A stretch of 55,706 bases of DNA from UBA9732 sp003456855 (GTDB taxonomy: Bacteria; Spirochaetota; Spirochaetia; Sphaerochaetales; Sphaerochaetaceae), in contig CAMOUY010000003.1 of the NCBI GenBank assembly GCA_946626785.1, positions 1 through 55,706 of the forward strand, written 5' to 3'. Below, one piece after another: positions 8,414-16,802 of this stretch. The notes under the pieces were generated by a model that saw only the letters and a program-made list of their open reading frames with translations, did no database searches and was not told where the DNA came from. The translations under genes and the position numbers were made by a program. Position 1 is the first letter of the stretch; the number at the start of each line of letters is the position of its first letter.

Positions 8414-8442
8414 AGTTTACATTCAGCGCCCCATGGAATCAA
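8414..8442 (-). promoter_or_regulatory. Candidate leaderless promoter of the Cof-type HAD gene
   Basis: Minus strand TTGATT (8442-8437), 17-base spacer, TAAACT (8419-8414), then 6 bases to ATG 8407. With transcription normally starting about 7 bases after the -10 box, the first transcribed base would be the A of ATG. Confidence 0.5.
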
Positions 8443-8488
8443 GGAATAAGTTAAAAAAGCCTGGATTGGTTTTAACGCACTGATATAC

Positions 8489-8517
8489 TTGGATTTATAT
8501 TAACTGATTGTTATAAT
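8489..8517 (+). promoter_or_regulatory. Promoter of der, predicted leaderless or nearly so
   Basis: TTGGAT (8489-8494), 17-base spacer and a perfect TATAAT (8512-8517), then 8 bases (AAGCCGCT) to ATG 8526. No Shine-Dalgarno fits in the space. Predicted 5' leader of 0-2 bases. Confidence 0.65.
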
Positions 8518-8525
8518 AAGCCGCT

Positions 8526-10100
8526 ATGAAAAACATCGTAATAATCGGAAGACCCAATGTCGGCAAATCGACATTGTTCAATAGACTCATCGGAAAGAGA
8601 AGGGCCATAACGGACCCGACACCTGGTGTGACCAGGGACCCGATCTCGGAGAAGTGGATTCTCAACGGCCATGCAGTGAACCTCACCGACAGCGGAGGAG
8701 TCAAGCTGGACCTTGAGGGCTTCGATGAGCTGGTGTCCAAGAAGAGCCTCTCCTTGCTGGACAACGCCGATGCCATCCTCTTCATGCTTGACTGCACAGA
8801 GATAACACCTGAGGACCAGATGCTTCTGGAGACCCTGAGGCCATATACCGACAAGATCGTCATGGTGGTCAACAAGATCGACGACCCGACCCGTGAGGAT
8901 CTTATCTGGAACTACTTCTCCTACGGCTACCAGAGAATAGTCGGAATCTCATCATCGCACGGACTTGGAATCGACACCCTTGAGGAGACTCTAATGGGCA
9001 TGCTGGATCTGGATGACGAGACAGAGGATGCCGAGGACCTCCAGGAGGAGAACGACAGGCACAGCATCAAGATCGCCGTCCTCGGAAAGCCCAACACAGG
9101 AAAAAGCACACTGACGAACCTCCTTACAGGAATGGATCTCTCGATAGTCAGCCCGATCGCAGGAACCACACGTGACGTGGTCAAGGGCGGCTTCTCCTAC
9201 AAGGGCAGGGAGTTCACCATCCTGGACACAGCAGGAATCAGAAGAAAGTCCAAGGTCGAGGAGGATGTGGAGTACTACTCTGTAAACAGGGCAATCAAGA
9301 CGATCGACGAGGCCGATGTCGTTCTGCTTGTCGTTGACACCATCGAGGGACTCTCGGAGCAGGACAAGAAGATTGCAGCACTGATCGTCAGACGTGGAAA
9401 GGGCGTTGTCATCGTCCTGAACAAGACGGACCTCCTGAAGGGCGTTCCAAACGAGAGACAGGCAATCGAGGACAGGGTCCGCTTCCAGTTCCCTGTTCTG
9501 AACTTTGCACCTATAAGGTTCATCTCCGCCGCAGAGGGCACGGAGATCGGACCGATGCTGGATACCGTCCTGAAGATCTACGGCCAGCTCGGAAAGCGCG
9601 TTGACACAGCCAGCCTGAACATGGCGCTGAAGGCCTGGGGCGAGGCATACCAGCCAAGCCGTGGCTCGGAGGGCCACTTCAAGGTCTACTACGGAACCCA
9701 GATCAGCGCACAGCCGGTCAAGTTCCTGTTCTTCATCAACCGCAAGAAGGACTTCCCTCAGACCTACGTGCAGTATCTGAAGAACTGCATCAGAAGGGAT
9801 CTGGGATTCACCGATGTCCCTGTTGAGATCGACCTCAGAGAGCGCGAGAGAAGCGAGAGCAACCACAAGCTCGGCCAGAACGCCAAAGTCAGATCCTCCG
9901 CGGAGAAGGAGGAGAAGGAGACCAAGGTCAAGTTCCACAACAACGGCACAATGACAGGAACGGCAAAGGGTGGAAAGGCCAAGGCCAAGCCTGCTGCAAA
10001 GAAGGTCGGAGCCAAGGCAAAGGCCATTGCAGTGCAGAAGGCAAGAACCAACTACAAGCAGAGCAAGGCCGCAGCCAAGACCACAAAGAAGGGCAAGTGA
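8526..10100 (+). CDS. der: Ribosome-assembly GTPase Der (EngA)
   Basis: Der is a tandem GTPase needed for 50S subunit assembly. The 524-residue product has two G domains: GRPNVGKSTLFNRL at residues 7-20 with NKID, and GKPNTGKSTLTNLL near 186 with DTAGIRRK and NKTD, then the KH-like C-terminal domain (FINRKKDFPQTYVQYLKNCIRRDLGFTDVPVEI). After the usual end it carries an additional Lys/Ala-rich tail of about 80 residues (SNHKLGQNAKVRSSAEKEEKE onward to the TTKKGK end), making it longer than the usual 430-490. Stop and next start overlap as TGATG, so the downstream HAD gene is coupled. Confidence 0.96.
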   Translation: MKNIVIIGRPNVGKSTLFNRLIGKRRAITDPTPGVTRDPISEKWILNGHAVNLTDSGGVKLDLEGFDELVSKKSLSLLDNADAILFMLDCTEITPEDQMLLETLRPYTDKIVMVVNKIDDPTREDLIWNYFSYGYQRIVGISSSHGLGIDTLEETLMGMLDLDDETEDAEDLQEENDRHSIKIAVLGKPNTGKSTLTNLLTGMDLSIVSPIAGTTRDVVKGGFSYKGREFTILDTAGIRRKSKVEEDVEYYSVNRAIKTIDEADVVLLVVDTIEGLSEQDKKIAALIVRRGKGVVIVLNKTDLLKGVPNERQAIEDRVRFQFPVLNFAPIRFISAAEGTEIGPMLDTVLKIYGQLGKRVDTASLNMALKAWGEAYQPSRGSEGHFKVYYGTQISAQPVKFLFFINRKKDFPQTYVQYLKNCIRRDLGFTDVPVEIDLRERERSESNHKLGQNAKVRSSAEKEEKETKVKFHNNGTMTGTAKGGKAKAKPAAKKVGAKAKAIAVQKARTNYKQSKAAAKTTKKGK

Positions 10101-10819
10101 TGGCATACAAGGCAGTCTGCTTTGACATTGACGGGACTCTCTATCCGATAAGGACGATGAACTCCAGGCTTCTGAAGCTCAGCGTCAAGCACCCGTTCTT
10201 CGGTCTGAAGTACAGCAGAAACCGCAAGGAGTTCCGCAGATGGCAGGCCTCATTCACCCAGGAGGTGCCGTTCAGATGGCGCGAGGCCATGATAGTCCAG
10301 AACGGGACCGGAGAGGAGAGGCCTTTCGACAAGACTACCTACCAGAAGACCTATGACAAGCTCGAGAAGCTGGTCTACAGGCCCATGGAAAGGCTCTACA
10401 AGACCACCAAAACCTTCGACGGGGTGCGCGAAACCTTCAAGAAGATAAAGAACAATGGCCTGAAAATCGGGGTTTTCACGGATTTCCCGCTTTTTGGCAA
10501 ACTTGAGGGCATGAAGCTTGCAGATCTAGTGGATTTTGCCGCCTCGAGCGATGACATAGGATATCTTAAACCTGATACACACTGCCTTGAATATTTGCTA
10601 TATAATCTTAAGATGGGTCCGAAGGACGTCCTTTACGTGGGAGACAGCTACAACAAGGACATTCTGGGAGCCAAGGCCGTCGGGATGGACGCCGTTCTGG
10701 TGAACGTCAAGGCATCAGCTTCAAAGGATCTGGCAAAGGAATACCCGCTTGCAAAGGCGGCTTTCCGTACATGGAATGAATTTGACACGTGGCTTTCCGC
10801 CACAATGGAGGATAGGTGA
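10100..10819 (+). CDS. HAD-superfamily hydrolase (HAD-IA type)
   Basis: A 239-residue phosphatase-like protein. Motif I is AVCFDIDGTLYPIRTMNSRLL, motif II GVFTDFPLFGKLEGM, motif III the Lys of DDIGYLKPDTHCLEYLL, and motif IV DVLYVGDSYNKDILGAKAVGMDAVLVN. All catalytic positions are present. The start ATG shares one base with the der stop (TGATG) and a GTG directly before it is in frame; the ATG is preferred because the family begins MxYKAVCFDIDGTL. It overlaps the next gene the same way, so der, this gene and the coiled-coil gene form one coupled operon. Confidence 0.88.
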   Translation: MAYKAVCFDIDGTLYPIRTMNSRLLKLSVKHPFFGLKYSRNRKEFRRWQASFTQEVPFRWREAMIVQNGTGEERPFDKTTYQKTYDKLEKLVYRPMERLYKTTKTFDGVRETFKKIKNNGLKIGVFTDFPLFGKLEGMKLADLVDFAASSDDIGYLKPDTHCLEYLLYNLKMGPKDVLYVGDSYNKDILGAKAVGMDAVLVNVKASASKDLAKEYPLAKAAFRTWNEFDTWLSATMEDR

Positions 10820-12093
10820 TGAACTACATTTCTTCGATGCTCCCGGTGCTGCTTCCAATAGCGCTGTTCGTAGTCACTCTTATTATTATCTTCACGCTAA
10901 GGGCGAGCGACAAACGCAGCAAGAGCCTATCCAACGTCAAGAAGCTCCTGGACATCTACAAGGGTAACATCGAGGCTGCAGACAACTCCTTCAAGCAGTA
11001 TGCCACAGAGCTGGAGCAGACCGTGTCCAAGAAGGATGCAGAGGTCAAGAGCCTGATCCAGACGGTCAACACCCAGCTTGCGGAGCTCAAGTCCTATTCG
11101 GAGGACCTGGTCAGACTGAAGAGCGCCATGGAGACCTACCGTTCAGCTCTTGAGGGTCTTGCAAGGCTCACTAGCGATGCCGACGACAAGGTCCAGACAG
11201 TGCAGAACGAGGTCGACAGACTGGACAAGGTCCGTGCAGTCATAGATGGCTTCAGGCAGGACATGAAGGATGCGGATGAGCATCTGAGAAAGCACGAGCA
11301 GCGCGTCATACAGCTTGAGCGCGAGTCCATAGGCCGCATGAACGAGGCTGTCAGCGAGACTGACAACAGCATGGACGAGGCTATGGCAGGACTCCACAAG
11401 GAGAGCGACGAGGTTCTGGAGAACTTCAAGGCCCAGACCAGCAGCGACACGGATCTCCGTCTGCGCAAGCTGGACGATGCCTTCCAAGCCGTCATCCACA
11501 CAGTTCAGCAGTTCTTCGGAGAGCTTGAGACCAAGATCGACGAGGCACGCGGCATAGCCAACAGACTCGAGGGAGTATCCTCACAGGTTGCGATGACCGA
11601 GCCTCATACAGAGACCTCGGACGATGTCCCTAAGATGGTCGTACCGGATATGGAGATGGGCAGCACACTCAACCCAGAGCCTGCACAGAGCGCAGCAAGC
11701 GGTCTTGCATCCCTGAAGGTCCAGCCTCAGAAGCCTGAGCCTGCACCTGTTGAGATGCCTAAGTTCAAGGCCCCGAAGTTCACTCCGAAGACAGACGAAG
11801 AGTACGAGAACGTCGAGGATGCCGATGACTTCACCCCAGAGGTTGAGAACACCTACGGCGATGGCATCAACGAGAACGACGACTTCGCCACCTTCGGAGG
11901 TGTCGAGGAGTCATCAGACTTGCGAGGCATGGACATCATGGACATGGACTACGATTCCTTCAATGACAGCAGAAACGCAAGCACAAACCGCTGGACAAAG
12001 AAGGATGAGGATAACAAGAGAGATGACCAGTGGGAGACCTACGGAGAGGAGGAGGTCGTCGACTTCGACGACGATTCCCCAACCGAAGGCTGA
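10819..12093 (+). CDS. Membrane-anchored coiled-coil protein, spirochaete type (possibly SpiroCoCo family)
   Basis: A 424-residue protein with one N-terminal transmembrane helix (SMLPVLLPIALFVVTLIIIFTL, about 6-27), then about 220 residues of heptad-rich coiled coil without proline (for example LEQTVSKKDAEVKSLIQTVN and LDKVRAVIDGFRQDMKDADE), then an acidic, proline-containing low-complexity tail with many Asp/Glu (DDFTPEVENTYGDGINENDDF, ending in FDDDSPTEG). The order resembles the spirochaete coiled-coil family sometimes named SpiroCoCo; that label is from memory. GGAGGATAGG is the RBS for ATG 10819, which overlaps the HAD stop by one base. Likely a structural or scaffold protein at the inner membrane facing the cytoplasm; function unknown. 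Confidence 0.75.
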   Translation: MNYISSMLPVLLPIALFVVTLIIIFTLRASDKRSKSLSNVKKLLDIYKGNIEAADNSFKQYATELEQTVSKKDAEVKSLIQTVNTQLAELKSYSEDLVRLKSAMETYRSALEGLARLTSDADDKVQTVQNEVDRLDKVRAVIDGFRQDMKDADEHLRKHEQRVIQLERESIGRMNEAVSETDNSMDEAMAGLHKESDEVLENFKAQTSSDTDLRLRKLDDAFQAVIHTVQQFFGELETKIDEARGIANRLEGVSSQVAMTEPHTETSDDVPKMVVPDMEMGSTLNPEPAQSAASGLASLKVQPQKPEPAPVEMPKFKAPKFTPKTDEEYENVEDADDFTPEVENTYGDGINENDDFATFGGVEESSDLRGMDIMDMDYDSFNDSRNASTNRWTKKDEDNKRDDQWETYGEEEVVDFDDDSPTEG

Positions 12094-12109
12094 GTTTGTT
12101 TACAAAAAC

Positions 12110-12138
12110 TTGACGATTCTCTCTTTGGTAAGTAACTT
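12110..12138 (+). promoter_or_regulatory. Promoter of grpE
   Basis: TTGACG (12110-12115), 17-base spacer, TAACTT (12133-12138). Nine bases from the -35 box (TTGACGATT) and the block GTAAGTAACTTAC are almost identical to the promoter in front of dnaK, at the same spacing. ATG lies 27 bases after the -10 box. Confidence 0.7.
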
Positions 12139-12165
12139 ACGTCTACCAACAGGAAGAAAAGCGAT

Positions 12166-12771
12166 ATGAAAAAGTCTAAAGAAGAGAAGAATTCAGAGCT
12201 TGAGCAGGAGATCCTCAAAGAGGAGATCGTGAATGAAGCAGAGAATGAGACAACGGAAGGTCCTGAGGTTCAGGAGGATCCGGTAGAGGAGGTCTCCCAG
12301 GAGGAGATCCTCAGCGAGAAGGTCAAGGAGCTTGAGGCTGCAAACGCCGAGCTCAAGGACCAGATGCTCAGACGCCAGGCCGAGCTTGACAACTTCAGAA
12401 AGCGCCTCATCAGGGACAAGGAAGATGCCATCCAGTTCGCCAACGAGAATCTGATGCGTGACCTTCTGACATTCCTCGACAACATGGAGAGGGCAATCGC
12501 AGCCTGCAAGCAGGGCGGCGACGTCAAGAGCCTGATCGAGGGACTCGAGATGACACAGAGCCAGCTGATGTCCACCTTGGACAAGAACTGGGGCCTTAAG
12601 GCCATAGATTCTGTGGGTCAGGAGTTCGATCCAAGTCTGCACGAGGCCTGCATGATGGCAATCGACGAGAACCTGGAGAAAGAGACCGTTCTGGAGGAGT
12701 TCCAGAAGGGCTATACACTGCACGGCAGAGTCATCAGACCATCAAAGGTGAAGATCGGAAAGCCCGAGTGA
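12166..12771 (+). CDS. grpE: Nucleotide exchange factor GrpE
   Basis: GrpE releases ADP from DnaK. The 201-residue protein has an acidic, disordered N-terminus (EEKNSELEQEILKEEIVNEA), a long coiled coil and the family's core DQMLRRQAELDNFRKRLIRDKEDAIQFANENLMRDLLTFLDNMERAI, then the C-terminal beta domain IDSVGQEFDPSLHEACM and GYTLHGRVIRPSKVKIGKPE. RBS AGGAAG precedes ATG 12166. It lies 93 bases before dnaK but each gene has its own promoter of the same unusual sequence. Confidence 0.96.
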   Translation: MKKSKEEKNSELEQEILKEEIVNEAENETTEGPEVQEDPVEEVSQEEILSEKVKELEAANAELKDQMLRRQAELDNFRKRLIRDKEDAIQFANENLMRDLLTFLDNMERAIAACKQGGDVKSLIEGLEMTQSQLMSTLDKNWGLKAIDSVGQEFDPSLHEACMMAIDENLEKETVLEEFQKGYTLHGRVIRPSKVKIGKPE

Positions 12772-12800
12772 GGACTTTTTCAAAAAAATCGACACAATAT

Positions 12801-12829
12801 TTGACGATTTGATTGCCTGTTAGTAAATT
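12801..12829 (+). promoter_or_regulatory. Promoter of dnaK
   Basis: TTGACG (12801-12806), 17-base spacer, TAAATT (12824-12829). Shares TTGACGATT and GTTAGTAAATTAG in the same register with the grpE promoter. ATG is 35 bases past the -10 box, with TAGGAGATAC as RBS. No TTAGCACTC/GAGTGCTAA (CIRCE) repeat is present. Confidence 0.7.
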
Positions 12830-12864
12830 AGCTACATCGCATAGGATATTTAGGAGATACATAT

Positions 12865-14790
12865 ATGGGAAAGATTATTGGAATTGATCTTGGAACAACA
12901 AACAGCTGCGTAGCAGTCATGGAAGGTTCAGAGCCAGTCGTAATGGCAAACTCCGAGGGACAGAGAACAACACCGTCCGTCGTAGGATTCACAGCAAAGG
13001 GCGACCGCCTTGTCGGACAGCCTGCAAAGAACCAGATCGTCACGAACGCAGAGAATACTGTCTATTCAATCAAGCGCTTCATGGGACACAAGTACAATGA
13101 GGTTCCAAACGAGCTCTCAATGATCCCATACAAGGTCATCTCTGGCCCGAACGGAGCAGTCAGAGTCTCAATCCGCGGCACAGACTACAGCCCGGAGGAG
13201 ATTTCAGCCAACATTCTCCAGAAGATGAAGAAGACAGCTGAGGATTACCTTGGTGAGCCGGTCACAGAGGCCGTCATCACAGTCCCTGCATACTTCAACG
13301 ACGCACAGAGACAGGCAACAAAGGATGCCGGAAAGATCGCTGGACTCGAGGTCAAGAGAATCGTCAACGAGCCTACAGCGGCAGCTCTTGCCTACGGTTT
13401 CGGAAAGGATTCATCAAAGGACGAGAAGATCGCGGTCTACGACCTCGGTGGTGGTACCTTCGATATCTCGATTCTTGAGCTTGGCGACGGAGTCTTCGAG
13501 GTCAAGTCAACAAACGGAGACACACACCTTGGTGGAGACAACTTCGACCAGAGAATCATCGAGTGGATGGTCTCATCCTTCAAGAATGAGACAGGCATCG
13601 ACCTCTCAACAGACAAGATGGCCCTCCAGAGACTGAAGGAAGCAGCAGAGAAGGCAAAGATCGAGCTTTCCAACTCGACAAGCACAGACATCAACCTGCC
13701 GTTCATCTCAGCTGACGCAACAGGTCCTAAGCACCTGCAGATGACCCTTTCAAGAGCACAGTTCGAGCAGCTGGTCGACGATCTCATCGAGAGAACAAAG
13801 ATCCCTTGCCAGAACGCTCTCAGAGACGCTGGTCTCACAGCAGCTGACATTGACGAGGTCATCCTTGTTGGTGGATCCACACGTGTACCGAAGGTCCAGG
13901 CCACAGTCAAGGCACTGTTCGGCAAGGATCCTCACAAGGGAGTCAACCCGGACGAAGTCGTCGCAATGGGCGCAGCAATCCAGGGCGGAATCCTCGGTGG
14001 TTCAGTCAAGGACGTCCTGCTTCTTGATGTCACACCGCTTTCACTCGGAATCGAGACCCTCGGTGGAGTCACAACAAGACTGATCGAGAGGAACACAACA
14101 ATTCCTACAAGAAAGAGCCAGGTCTTCTCCACAGCAGCTGATGGACAGACAGCAGTCAGCATCCACGTCCTCCAGGGCGAGCGTGAGATGGCTTCACAGA
14201 ACAGAACCCTCGGAACCTTCGACCTTGTCGGAATCCCTGCAGCTCCACGTGGAGTACCACAGATCGAGGTCACCTTCGACATCGACGCCAACGGTATCGT
14301 GCACGTCTCAGCAAAGGACCTCGGAACAGGCAAGGAGCAGAGCATCCAGATCCAGAGCTCAAGCGGATTGGACGACAGCGAGATCGACAGAATGGTCAAG
14401 GACGCTGAGGCCCACGCCGAAGAGGACAAGAGAGAGCGTGAGAAGATCGATGCACGCAACAACGCCGACAGCCTGGTCTACCAGACAGAGAAGGCAATGA
14501 AGGACTACGGCGACAAGGTCGACGCAGCAAGCAAGGCATCAATCGAGAGCGCACTTGCAGACCTCAAGGCAGTCCTTGCAAACCAGAATGCAACAGTCGA
14601 TGAGCTCAAGGCCAAGACCGAGGCTCTCCAGACCGCTTCCTACAAGCTGGCAGAGGAGATGTACAAGAACGCCAACCCACAGGGTGGTGCAGGTCCTCAG
14701 GGACCTCAGGGCGGCCCACAGCCAGGTCCACAGAACAACGGTCCTAGCAATGCTGGTGCATCAGACGCTGACTACGAGGTGGTCAACTAA
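12865..14790 (+). CDS. dnaK: Chaperone DnaK (Hsp70)
   Basis: The 641-residue Hsp70 begins MGKIIGIDLGTTNSCVAVMEG, with the ATPase signatures VPAYFNDAQRQATKDAGKIAG (about 138) and VYDLGGGTFDISILELGDG (about 191), and VILVGGSTRVPKVQATV (about 331). The substrate-binding domain follows (DVLLLDVTPLSLGIETLGG), then the helical lid and a Gly/Pro/Gln-rich linker (NPQGGAGPQGPQGGPQPGPQ). The C-terminus is DADYEVVN rather than the common EEVDD ending. Strong RBS TAGGAGATAC. Own promoter upstream and terminator downstream, so it is probably monocistronic. Confidence 0.98.
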   Translation: MGKIIGIDLGTTNSCVAVMEGSEPVVMANSEGQRTTPSVVGFTAKGDRLVGQPAKNQIVTNAENTVYSIKRFMGHKYNEVPNELSMIPYKVISGPNGAVRVSIRGTDYSPEEISANILQKMKKTAEDYLGEPVTEAVITVPAYFNDAQRQATKDAGKIAGLEVKRIVNEPTAAALAYGFGKDSSKDEKIAVYDLGGGTFDISILELGDGVFEVKSTNGDTHLGGDNFDQRIIEWMVSSFKNETGIDLSTDKMALQRLKEAAEKAKIELSNSTSTDINLPFISADATGPKHLQMTLSRAQFEQLVDDLIERTKIPCQNALRDAGLTAADIDEVILVGGSTRVPKVQATVKALFGKDPHKGVNPDEVVAMGAAIQGGILGGSVKDVLLLDVTPLSLGIETLGGVTTRLIERNTTIPTRKSQVFSTAADGQTAVSIHVLQGEREMASQNRTLGTFDLVGIPAAPRGVPQIEVTFDIDANGIVHVSAKDLGTGKEQSIQIQSSSGLDDSEIDRMVKDAEAHAEEDKREREKIDARNNADSLVYQTEKAMKDYGDKVDAASKASIESALADLKAVLANQNATVDELKAKTEALQTASYKLAEEMYKNANPQGGAGPQGPQGGPQPGPQNNGPSNAGASDADYEVVN

Positions 14791-14820
14791 TAAAACTCCG
14801 CAATACGGAAACGAGCAAAG

Positions 14821-14845
14821 GCCGGTCAAATTGACCGGCTTTTGT
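14821..14845 (+). terminator. Terminator after dnaK
   Basis: GCCGGTC and GACCGGC form a perfect 7-bp stem (extendable to 9 with a closed AA/TT) followed by TTTTGTGTG. The T tract is interrupted, so termination may be partial, leaving some read-through into dnaJ. Confidence 0.7.
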
Positions 14846-14846
14846 G

Positions 14847-14875
14847 TGTACTAATCCGTTGTTTTTTGTTAACTT
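14847..14875 (+). promoter_or_regulatory. Candidate promoter of dnaJ
   Basis: TAACTT (14870-14875) inside GTTAACTTAG copies the -10 half of the grpE and dnaK promoters and lies 28 bases before ATG 14904, a distance like theirs. The -35 position 17 bases upstream reads TGTACT, a poor match, so the assignment rests on the -10 block. Confidence 0.4.
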
Positions 14876-14903
14876 AGTGGTGATAGGTATATAGAAGGAT
14901 AAC

Positions 14904-16028
14904 ATGGCTGACAAACGTGATTACTATGAGGTCCTCGGCGTCGCCAAGGGCGCCTCAAAAGAAGAGATAAAGAAGGCATACAGGAAACTCGCAATCGAGA
15001 ACCACCCTGACCGCAACCCTGGAGACAAGGCTGCGGAGGAGAGGTTCAAGGAGGCCACAGAGGCCTATGAGGTCCTGTCAGACGATACAAAGCGCCAGAA
15101 CTACGACAACTACGGCTTTGCCGGTGTAGACGGCAACCAGGGCTTCGGTGGAGCTGCATACAGAGACTTCAGCGACCTGTTCTCAGGAAGCTTCGGAGAC
15201 ATATTCTCCGATCTGTTCGGCTTTGGCGGAGGATCTGCACGCAGCAGGGCAAGAAGCAATCCCAATGTAGGCCAGAGCATCAGAGTCAACATCGAGGTCG
15301 ACCTTCAGGACATCACACAGGACTTCAAGAAGGAGATGACCTATTCCCACCAGGTGGCCTGCGAGGCCTGCCATGGAACAGGTTCCGCAAACGGAAGCGC
15401 ATCGGTTACAACCTGTCCGACCTGCGGTGGAGCAGGCCAGATCCACCAGTCCAGCGGCTTCTTCTCCATGCAGAGAACCTGCCCGACCTGTGGAGGAAGA
15501 GGTACGGTGATCAAGGACCCGTGCCCGAACTGCCGCGGAAACGGAACAGTCAGAAAGAGCCAGACGCTGAAGATCAAGATCCCAGCCGGAATCGAGAGCG
15601 GAAGCGACATCATAATCCCTCAGATGGGAAATGCGGTTGCAAACTGCGCCACACCTGGCGACCTTTACGTCAGAGTCAACGTCAGACCTCACAGGTACTT
15701 TGTCAGAAGCGGTGAGGACCTCTACGTTCAGATCCCTATTTCGATGACCCAGGCAGCACTTGGTCTTGATATAAATGTCAAGAACATTCAGGGAGAGACC
15801 ATCAAAGTCTCGATTCCTTCAGGAATCCAGGATGGAAAGATCATCCGCGTCAAGGGACAGGGGCTTCCAAGATACCACAACGTCGATTCCAGGGGCGACA
15901 TGTACATCAAGGTCCAGATCGATACACCTAAGAGACTCAGCATGAAGGCAAAGCAGATCATGAAGCAACTCTCCGATGTAATGGGCGAGAACGAGAACCC
16001 GACACCGGTTCAGTTCGAGAACGACTGA
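14904..16028 (+). CDS. dnaJ: Chaperone DnaJ (Hsp40)
   Basis: A full type I DnaJ of 374 residues. The J domain occupies 1-70 with the HPD triad in AIENHPDRNPGDK; the Gly/Phe-rich region follows (FGGAAYRDFSDLFSGSFGD). Four zinc-binding repeats are intact: CEACHGTG, CPTCGGAG, CPTCGGRG and CPNCRGNG. The two beta-barrel C-terminal domains follow (IPAGIESGSDIIIPQMGNA and IPSGIQDGKIIRVKGQGLP). RBS AAGGAT precedes ATG. It is followed 21 bases later by rlmB, so the two are likely co-transcribed. Confidence 0.97.
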   Translation: MADKRDYYEVLGVAKGASKEEIKKAYRKLAIENHPDRNPGDKAAEERFKEATEAYEVLSDDTKRQNYDNYGFAGVDGNQGFGGAAYRDFSDLFSGSFGDIFSDLFGFGGGSARSRARSNPNVGQSIRVNIEVDLQDITQDFKKEMTYSHQVACEACHGTGSANGSASVTTCPTCGGAGQIHQSSGFFSMQRTCPTCGGRGTVIKDPCPNCRGNGTVRKSQTLKIKIPAGIESGSDIIIPQMGNAVANCATPGDLYVRVNVRPHRYFVRSGEDLYVQIPISMTQAALGLDINVKNIQGETIKVSIPSGIQDGKIIRVKGQGLPRYHNVDSRGDMYIKVQIDTPKRLSMKAKQIMKQLSDVMGENENPTPVQFEND

Positions 16029-16049
16029 TATTAATCCTAGGAGACCATA

Positions 16050-16802
16050 ATGGGCGAGAAGATAACCGGAATCCATGCAATCGAGGAAGCACTGAAGAGC
16101 GCTTCACGTGGAAGCACCCTCTACCTTCTTAGAGGCGACAAGCGCAACAGCGCACTTGAATTCAAGGCAATGTCCACAGGAAAGACCGCAGTCAAGAAGG
16201 TCTCCGAGGTCGAGCTCAACAGACTTGCAGGCACAGAGGACCACAGAGGCGCAGTCCTTGACCTTGGTGCCAGAAGCTCGCAGAGCCAGGGTGGAAGGCT
16301 GAAGGAAGTCAGCATCATTGATTTCTGCAAGAGCCTCAAGGATGGACAGAGCGCTCTTGTTCTGGCTCTGGACGAGATCACCGACCCTCACAACCTTGGT
16401 GCAATACTCAGAAGCGCAGACCAGTTCTCAGCTTCGCTGATCGTTGTTCCTGAGAGAAGAAGCGCAAGCGCCAACGAGACTGTAATAAGAATCTCCTCAG
16501 GTGCCGCACAGTATGTGACGATGTCCACAGTGACGAACCTTGCCAGGGAGCTCGATGTCCTGAAGGACTACGGCTTCTGGGTATACGGAGCCGACATGAA
16601 CGGCGAGAACTCCTACAACATGGAGTTCCCGAAGAGAACCGTCATAGTCATGGGAAGCGAGGGAAGCGGAATGAGGTCCCTTGTACGCACAAAGTGCGAC
16701 CACATGCTCTCAATCCCGATGTCAGGCCACATCGACTCCCTTAACGTCTCAGTCGCAGCCGGCATCCTGATGTACGAATATCGCAGGAGCAACCCGGTGT
16801 GA
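16050..16802 (+). CDS. rlmB: SpoU-family 23S rRNA 2'-O-methyltransferase RlmB
   Basis: RlmB/TrmH-group enzyme that methylates ribose in 23S rRNA (G2251 in E. coli). The 250-residue product starts MGEKITGIHAIEEALKS, the substrate-binding domain, and continues with the SPOUT knot motifs LVLALDEITDPHNLGAILRSAD (about 105-126), VIVMGSEGSGMRSLVRTKCD (about 195-214) and SIPMSGHIDSLNVSVAAGIL (about 218-237). RBS CCTAGGAGACC. Its position directly behind dnaJ is not a classical arrangement. Its stop overlaps the GTG start of the next gene (GTGA). Confidence 0.92.
   Translation: MGEKITGIHAIEEALKSASRGSTLYLLRGDKRNSALEFKAMSTGKTAVKKVSEVELNRLAGTEDHRGAVLDLGARSSQSQGGRLKEVSIIDFCKSLKDGQSALVLALDEITDPHNLGAILRSADQFSASLIVVPERRSASANETVIRISSGAAQYVTMSTVTNLARELDVLKDYGFWVYGADMNGENSYNMEFPKRTVIVMGSEGSGMRSLVRTKCDHMLSIPMSGHIDSLNVSVAAGILMYEYRRSNPV

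Noticed and set aside
8991..10106. 371-codon open frame on the minus strand across der
   Set aside because: It lies entirely antisense to der, whose two G domains are complete. The product is a low-complexity Leu/Val/Asp-rich sequence with no motifs.
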